44,386 bases of DNA from an uncultured Pluralibacter sp. (lineage in GTDB: Bacteria > Pseudomonadota > Gammaproteobacteria > Enterobacterales > Enterobacteriaceae), in the NCBI RefSeq assembly GCF_913775985.1, contig NZ_CAJYMB010000085.1:1-44386 (forward strand), in the 5' to 3' direction. The translations under genes were made by a program, and so were the position numbers. Shown here piece after piece: positions 40,462 to 44,386 of this stretch. The notes under the pieces are model-generated. The model did not search any database and had not been told where the DNA came from. It saw only the letters and a program-made list of their open reading frames with translations. The stretch's first letter is position 1, and each line of letters starts with the position of its first letter.

Positions 40462-40490
40462 TTGCTTACATTGTAGTGATTTTGTAAAAT
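40462..40490 (+). promoter_or_regulatory. Promoter of the ParB-like/methylase cassette
   Basis: TTGCTT at 40462-40467 and TAAAAT at 40485-40490 with a 17-base spacer, 36 bases upstream of the ParB-like ATG. The cassette would be expressed independently of the phage early operon, as expected of lysogen-expressed cargo. Confidence 0.6.
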
Positions 40491-40525
40491 CGTCCTTTAC
40501 AACCATAAAACTGTTAAGGAACGAT

Positions 40526-42082
40526 ATGTTTGGTAAAATTACTTTGACGACAAAGGCCTTATCATCACTTCAATTAGATGTTAGTAATCCAAGGCTTTTA
40601 GGTTATAAAAAACAAGGTAAAATACAAACTGAAAAAGAAATAATTATATTGATGATGGCACGTTATAATATAAAGGAATTGATTAATTCGATATTATTTA
40701 ACGGATTCTATCCTGATGAAATATTATACGCAATACCAACTGAGGAGCAGTCCAGTAAACGAATTATTGTTGAGGGCAATAGAAGGCTAACTGCCTGTAA
40801 AATAATAAAAAAACCGAATGTACTTAAAGGTACACCCTTTGCACACTTGATTTCAAAGATTGAACGTCATCCAAATTACTATTCAGCTGTTCAGACAATA
40901 AAAAAATTACACCTTGTAGAACTTAGCAGTCGTTCAGCTGCCAGAACTTACATAGCATCAAAACATACTAAAGAATCTATAAAGAGATGGAGTGTTTATA
41001 CACAAGGAGCATATTATGTTGATTTGTTATCTGAATTTAATAATATAAATGCACTTAGATTATCCATTAATAATAGCGTGCCTACTTCAAGGATTCGTGG
41101 AGTTATACTATTTACTAGATTAACGGATCAAATTCTGGAGCTTCCAACTTTATCTCAAGAGCAGAAGGATCGTCTAATTAATGATATTGACAATATTAAA
41201 ACTGAAGCAATTTTTAGATTAATACAAAGAGAAGACTTCAAAGCTAAGATAGCGAATATTAATTTAAATAGCGAGGGTGAACTTGTTGTAAGGAAGATTA
41301 GCCGAAATGCGTACAACCATCTCCTCGCCAAGCTTGCTATAGATGCAAATTTTACCAAGAGACTTTCAACACGACAAGAAGATGATAAAAAAATTGGTGA
41401 GTATATAAGAGAGTTAGAATTGATCATTAATCAGTTCTCCTCACCAGAGGATACTTATGATGAAGATGAAATAGAAGATGATAGCTCATTATTCGATTTG
41501 TCAGATAATGATACTGAAACAGAACATGATTTTGAACAACAAAACAATGATAATGGTATGAGTTCTGTTGTGCCTGTTACTCCTGTTAAACCTTTGAGTA
41601 AAAAAAAGCAAAATAATTATTTACTGAAAAAAACAACACATGACATATGTGGACATGCAAAAATAAGTGAGCTTATTCAAGAAAGTAAATTTCTAAATAT
41701 TAATAAATATAAACACAGTGCTATTCTTTTAAGCAGGACACTCATCCAAGTTGTTTTGTCATATATTATTAAAAAATCGCCACTGCATGAAAATTATAGA
41801 ATAGAAGCTAAATATCATTATCTGGAACTTGATTCTTTATTAAGTTACTTTATAGATAATATAAAAAAGATTTTTCCTAACGAACTGGATAGTAGTAGCT
41901 ATAAGCTTGTTCGTTCGGATTTGATCATGTACAAAGATTCAGGAAAACTGATATCGAATTTAGTAACTCACAATGATGAACATGCTCTTACTTTACAAGA
42001 GGTTACGCATGTGCAGGTAAAGTTGCAGTCTTTAATGGATTATTTTTTACCCAGGATTTCAAGTGGCCATCAAGCTCAATAG
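40526..42082 (+). CDS. ParB/Srx-like N-terminal protein with C-terminal HEPN-like region
   Basis: A 518-residue, Lys/Asn/Ile-rich protein of about 33% GC, unlike neighbours. Residues about 1-110 carry the ParB-type pattern: LDVSNPRLLG near 17-26 and IVEGNRRLTACKI with E83-G-N-R-R87. The middle is helical, followed by a very acidic linker (about 305-345; DTYDEDEIEDDSS). Residues about 370-515 are helical with LVTHND near 478-483, reminding me of HEPN-like domains that end Abi-type proteins. It starts at ATG 40526 after AAGGA and is followed after 41 bases by a DNA methylase. Function unknown; a defence or DNA-modification role is inferred. Confidence 0.75.
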   Translation: MFGKITLTTKALSSLQLDVSNPRLLGYKKQGKIQTEKEIIILMMARYNIKELINSILFNGFYPDEILYAIPTEEQSSKRIIVEGNRRLTACKIIKKPNVLKGTPFAHLISKIERHPNYYSAVQTIKKLHLVELSSRSAARTYIASKHTKESIKRWSVYTQGAYYVDLLSEFNNINALRLSINNSVPTSRIRGVILFTRLTDQILELPTLSQEQKDRLINDIDNIKTEAIFRLIQREDFKAKIANINLNSEGELVVRKISRNAYNHLLAKLAIDANFTKRLSTRQEDDKKIGEYIRELELIINQFSSPEDTYDEDEIEDDSSLFDLSDNDTETEHDFEQQNNDNGMSSVVPVTPVKPLSKKKQNNYLLKKTTHDICGHAKISELIQESKFLNINKYKHSAILLSRTLIQVVLSYIIKKSPLHENYRIEAKYHYLELDSLLSYFIDNIKKIFPNELDSSSYKLVRSDLIMYKDSGKLISNLVTHNDEHALTLQEVTHVQVKLQSLMDYFLPRISSGHQAQ

Positions 42083-42123
42083 TATGTATAATTTAAAAAG
42101 ATGAGCATCTTGAGGTATTCTTT

Positions 42124-43077
42124 ATGTTAACTTATGAATTCAATCAATTGAATTTATTGAAAAAAAAAGCTGTAAGTGTTGATTTTGGTATACCTCACAT
42201 ACCGCAGGATGTATCACCGATGAGATATCCGGGCGGCAAGGCCAAGCTTTCAAGATTTATGGCATTGTTTATCGTATCGAATAAGCTCGATGGCTGTACA
42301 TTAGTTGAGCCTTTTTGTGGGGGCGCTGGTGGAACGTTACCCTTACTAATATCTGGGCTGATTAGTAAATTAGTTTTGAATGATTTAAATCCCTGTATTG
42401 CTTCTTTTTGGCGTACTATTGTCAAGGATCCCAGTTCGTTAATCTCAATGATTGAGTCAGAACCTGTAACTATTGATGCTTGGCATAATTGGAGAAATAT
42501 ATATTTTTCTCCAGAAGGATGTACTGATCTTGAAAAGGGTTTTTCTGCATTTTTTCTGAACCGAACAAATCGGTCAGGAATGTTGCACGCTGGTCCAATT
42601 GGAGGACGCAATCAATCACATGATACATATACTATTGACTGTCGATTCAATAAAGAGAATCTTATAAAACGTATTGAGTTAATAGCGAAACACTCGAAGA
42701 AAATTAAGGTAACTGAAGTTGATGCCTGCAAATCATTGAATAAAAGGACTGAGAGTGATTTTATATATGCCGATCCTCCTTATGTACAAGAAGGCAGAAA
42801 TATATATAACAAATTCTGTTTCTCAGAAAACGATCATACACGCTTCGCAAAAAAAATGATGCGTAGTAAATCCCATTGGTTATTATCTTATGATGATCAC
42901 CCCTTAATACATCAATTATATTCTTCTTCGGGTATGAATATTATTGAATTATCTTATGCTATAAATAAGGCTAGAATTGGACGAGAGCTTCTAATTGCAT
43001 CAGCGAATTCCCGCCAGCCGAATCTACAATTATCTGAAGATACTGCAGTGCCGTCTTATAATAAAGTGTCCGGATAA
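42124..43077 (+). CDS. D12-class (Dam-like) N6-adenine DNA methyltransferase
   Basis: A 317-residue enzyme with the D12 order of motifs: RYPGGKAKL (P36-K39), SAM-binding EPFCGGAGG (62-70) and catalytic DPPY (217-220). The target-recognition region is between. It methylates adenine using S-adenosylmethionine; the target is unknown and need not be GATC. It is AT-rich like the ParB-like gene, starts at ATG 42124 after GAGG and ends before a strong hairpin, so the two form one unit. The C-terminal 30 residues are not part of the core fold. Confidence 0.9.
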   Translation: MLTYEFNQLNLLKKKAVSVDFGIPHIPQDVSPMRYPGGKAKLSRFMALFIVSNKLDGCTLVEPFCGGAGGTLPLLISGLISKLVLNDLNPCIASFWRTIVKDPSSLISMIESEPVTIDAWHNWRNIYFSPEGCTDLEKGFSAFFLNRTNRSGMLHAGPIGGRNQSHDTYTIDCRFNKENLIKRIELIAKHSKKIKVTEVDACKSLNKRTESDFIYADPPYVQEGRNIYNKFCFSENDHTRFAKKMMRSKSHWLLSYDDHPLIHQLYSSSGMNIIELSYAINKARIGRELLIASANSRQPNLQLSEDTAVPSYNKVSG

Positions 43078-43087
43078 GTTTTTAGCC

Positions 43088-43138
43088 AGCGCTCACATCG
43101 GTTAGTGTGAGCGCTGTACATATTTTTAAATGTACAAT
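43088..43138 (+). terminator. Hairpins after the cassette; spacer to 43280
   Basis: AGCGCTCACA and TGTGAGCGCT form a perfect ten-base stem around TCGGTTAG (43088-43115). TGTACA repeats flank a T5 run just after (to about 43138), so termination here is likely in the rightward direction. The rest of the spacer up to the LexA box at 43281 shows no gene. Confidence 0.7.
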
Positions 43139-43280
43139 TAGTTTTGTGTAATACCTGTTGGTGGCTATTTCTATATGGTGATATTTATATTGTTAGAATA
43201 CTCATCGATAGTAATAAAATTAAACAGACTTCTTTTGCCTAAAATGCTTTCGGATTTTCCAAGCTGTCTTCGTTAGTGTA

Positions 43281-43296
43281 CTGTACAAAAAAACAG
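43281..43296 (+). promoter_or_regulatory. LexA box upstream of a small phage gene
   Basis: CTGTACAAAAAAACAG fits CTG-N10-CAG, 24 bases upstream of the ATG at 43321. Flanking TA and TA extend the symmetry. It predicts SOS induction of the downstream small gene. Confidence 0.82.
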
Positions 43297-43320
43297 TAAA
43301 CCTACTGAGAGGGATATCTT

Positions 43321-43503
43321 ATGCGAATTCCCGACAACCTCGTTCCTGGTCTGCGAACGATCACCGGACCCGTGCTGATTTATTTCTACAAGGGCAAACC
43401 CGAGCGCGGTTTTGCGCTTCGCAAAGACGAGTTTGTCACTTCGCTACGCGCGCTTGAGGAGGCCAGGAAAAAAGCAGGTTTTGTTCAACCGCAGGATAAG
43501 TAA
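43321..43503 (+). CDS. Small LexA-controlled protein, unknown function
   Basis: A 60-residue basic protein, MRIPDNLVPGLRTITGPVLI ... ARKKAGFVQPQDK. A beta-hairpin-like part (ITGPVLIYFYKGKPERGFAL) is followed by a helix (DEFVTSLRALEEARKKAG). ATG 43321 follows GAGAGGGA. Position before DUF1367 suggests a nin-region accessory gene. The SOS operator upstream is the main clue; I do not recognise the family. Confidence 0.7.
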   Translation: MRIPDNLVPGLRTITGPVLIYFYKGKPERGFALRKDEFVTSLRALEEARKKAGFVQPQDK

Positions 43504-43504
43504 T

Positions 43505-43657
43505 ATGCGTATATATACAGTATCGGGTCCGAACAGCCTGACGGGTATCACTGTGCCACCGGAGAAAATCGATGGCGCAGCTTCAGTTAATAAAAACGTC
43601 TTCTACCACACTGACCGCGGCGAATGCCGGGGCCAACGAGTTTCTGCAACGCATTAA
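43505..43657 (+). CDS. Possible small ORF overlapping DUF1367
   Basis: ATG 43505 follows AGGATAAG and opens a 50-residue frame (MRIYTVSGPNSLTGITVPPE...) ending at 43657. It overlaps the DUF1367 start at 43572 by 86 bases. The part before the overlap looks protein-like; the part inside DUF1367 may be a shadow. Confidence 0.3.
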   Translation: MRIYTVSGPNSLTGITVPPEKIDGAASVNKNVFYHTDRGECRGQRVSATH

Positions 43658-43943
43658 AACGGGCATTTGGCTGAACTGCACTATCACGCAGGCCAGGAAC
43701 TATCTCTTCCTCAAGCGTTTCTTCGCGCTGCTTAATCTGGGATTCGAATACTGGACGCCGACAGGCGGTACCGTCACTCAGTCTGAAAGACAATATCTGA
43801 GCGGCTACATTCGCTATCTGATTTCCATCGTTGCAAACGACAGTATTTTGCTCGAATCGGAGCGGGAGTATAACTGTAAGTATCCCACCAAAACGGCCCA
43901 TTCATTTTTAGAGATCTTCCGACATACTGATTATGTCACCTGA
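43572..43943 (+). pseudogene. DUF1367 protein truncated by an IS element
   Basis: MAQLQLIKTSSTTLTAANAG and KRFFALLNLGFEYWTPTGGT match the N-terminal part of DUF1367, a phage family of about 190-200 residues from the nin-like region. The frame stops after 123 residues at 43943, inside the left end of an IS3-family element; the last genuine phage residues are near EIFRHT. The missing part may lie beyond the IS, outside the window. Confidence 0.82.
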
Positions 43944-43953
43944 GGAGATCGCT

Positions 43954-44220
43954 ATGCGTAAGATCCGATTCACCGAGCACCAGATCATTGCCGTTCTGAA
44001 ATCAGTCGAAGCTGGCAGGACCGTCAAAGATGTGTGCCGCGAGGCTGCTATTTCCGAAGCCAGCTACTACAACTGGAAGGCGAAATATGGCGGGATGGAA
44101 GCTGCTGACATCAAAAAGATCAAAGATCTCGAAGACGAGAATCGTCGTCTGAAGCAGATGTTTGCCGATCTGAGTCTGGAATGCCGGGCGCTGAAAGACG
44201 TCATTGAAAAAAAGCTTTAA
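43954..44220 (+). CDS. IS3-family transposase OrfA
   Basis: An 88-residue protein, MRKIRFTEHQIIAVLKSVEA, with a helix-turn-helix (AGRTVKDVCREAAISEASYY) and a leucine-zipper-like end (DLEDENRRLKQMFADLSLEC). It binds the IS ends. ATG 43954 follows GAGGAG; the frame is open back to 43933. The slippery A AAA AAG at 44208-44214 lies two codons before the stop. Confidence 0.93.
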   Translation: MRKIRFTEHQIIAVLKSVEAGRTVKDVCREAAISEASYYNWKAKYGGMEAADIKKIKDLEDENRRLKQMFADLSLECRALKDVIEKKL

Positions 44221-44386
44221 AACCAGCGATAAAGCGTGAGCTCGTCAGCTATCTGACCACGCAGTTTACGATGAGCATCCGCCAGGCATGCAGGACGTTA
44301 TCGCTGAGCAGGACGGTGTTTCGTTATCAACCGGATACACGACGTGATGAACCGGCGATCCAGAGGCTGACCGAGGCAGCTGAACG
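44208..44386 (+). CDS. IS3-family transposase OrfB, N-terminal part (cut by window end)
   Basis: The -1 frame from the A AAA AAG slip site (44208-44214) reads ALKPAIKRELVSYLTTQFTM and SIRQACRTLSLSRTVFRYQP, the standard start of the DDE-bearing OrfB. It is produced as an OrfAB fusion by programmed frameshifting. The catalytic part lies outside the window. Confidence 0.88.

Larger units (their letters stand above)
43928..44386 (+). mobile_element. IS3-family insertion sequence, left part
   Basis: Two overlapping frames of an IS3-family transposase (orfA, then orfB by -1 shift) begin at 43954 and run off the window. The left end should be a TG near 43928-43934, where the DUF1367 reading is lost; the exact inverted repeat cannot be fixed without the other end. 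orfA resembles the IS407/ISEhe3-type group. Confidence 0.85.

Noticed and set aside
1..44386. CRISPR array
   Set aside because: No set of regularly spaced identical repeats was seen; the repeats in J are protein-coding linkers with many differences.

Overview
The window is mostly a lambda-like temperate phage of an enterobacterium. About 1.3 kb at the left end looks like grass nuclear DNA instead: alternating GC-rich and AT-rich stretches, long pyrimidine tracts, the GGGCCCAC promoter motif, and no credible bacterial gene. From about 1,312 onward the sequence is densely coding, with overlapping start/stop codons, Shine-Dalgarno sites and phage families typical of Enterobacterales. The two tRNA 3' fragments match enterobacterial proL and serT as I remember them. 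A rice-associated enterobacterium such as Pantoea or Erwinia is a reasonable inference but is not proven. A contaminant joined to a plant contig is the simplest explanation.

Layout. 1.34-3.69 kb: end of the early region (small ORFs, RusA resolvase, DUF968 protein, DUF1133 late-antiterminator candidate). 3.69-3.99 kb: a late-promoter-like leader with two terminators and a long hairpin. 4.0-5.7 kb: lysis cassette (two holin-type membrane proteins, GH19 endolysin, embedded spanin pair). 5.7-6.6 kb: two unknown genes and a cos site almost identical to lambda cosN. 6.6-14.5 kb: DUF1441 small-terminase candidate, large terminase, gpW, portal, a fused ClpP-type protease/capsid protein, and head-tail connector genes. 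14.5-32.1 kb: tail tube V, G/GT chaperones made by -1 frameshifting, tape measure H, M, L, K, a lipoprotein 'moron', I, a 2,665-residue J, two small post-J proteins and an S74-chaperone tail fibre. 32.1-32.7 kb: a leftward accessory operon. 32.8-34.5 kb: LexA-controlled umuDC. 34.6-34.97 kb: attachment region with 3' halves of tRNA-Pro and tRNA-Ser pointing away from each other, plus arm-type repeats. 35-38.2 kb (minus strand): integrase, excisionase-like protein, Gp157, a Rad52-like annealing protein and a RecE-N-like remnant. 38.2-40.2 kb: cro remnant, YdaT-like gene, and O-like and P-like replication genes. 40.5-43.1 kb: an AT-rich two-gene cassette (ParB-like protein plus D12-class adenine methylase). 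43.3-44.4 kb: a LexA-box gene and a DUF1367 gene cut by an IS3-family element that runs off the window.

The order is that of a lambdoid genome opened inside its nin-like region. The right end (replication genes, cassette, DUF1367) should lead into the left end (rusA, DUF968, Q), and the attachment site lies internally. This fits a circular or permuted phage, or the junction of tandem prophages. The phage appears damaged: the immunity region is missing, with a recE-like remnant joined directly to the 3' end of a dicC-type cro gene; the O-like gene has a one-base frameshift; the Rad52/RecE-like gene is frameshifted; and an IS element interrupts DUF1367. Structural genes are intact. The ParB-like/methylase cassette is the best candidate for an undescribed system.
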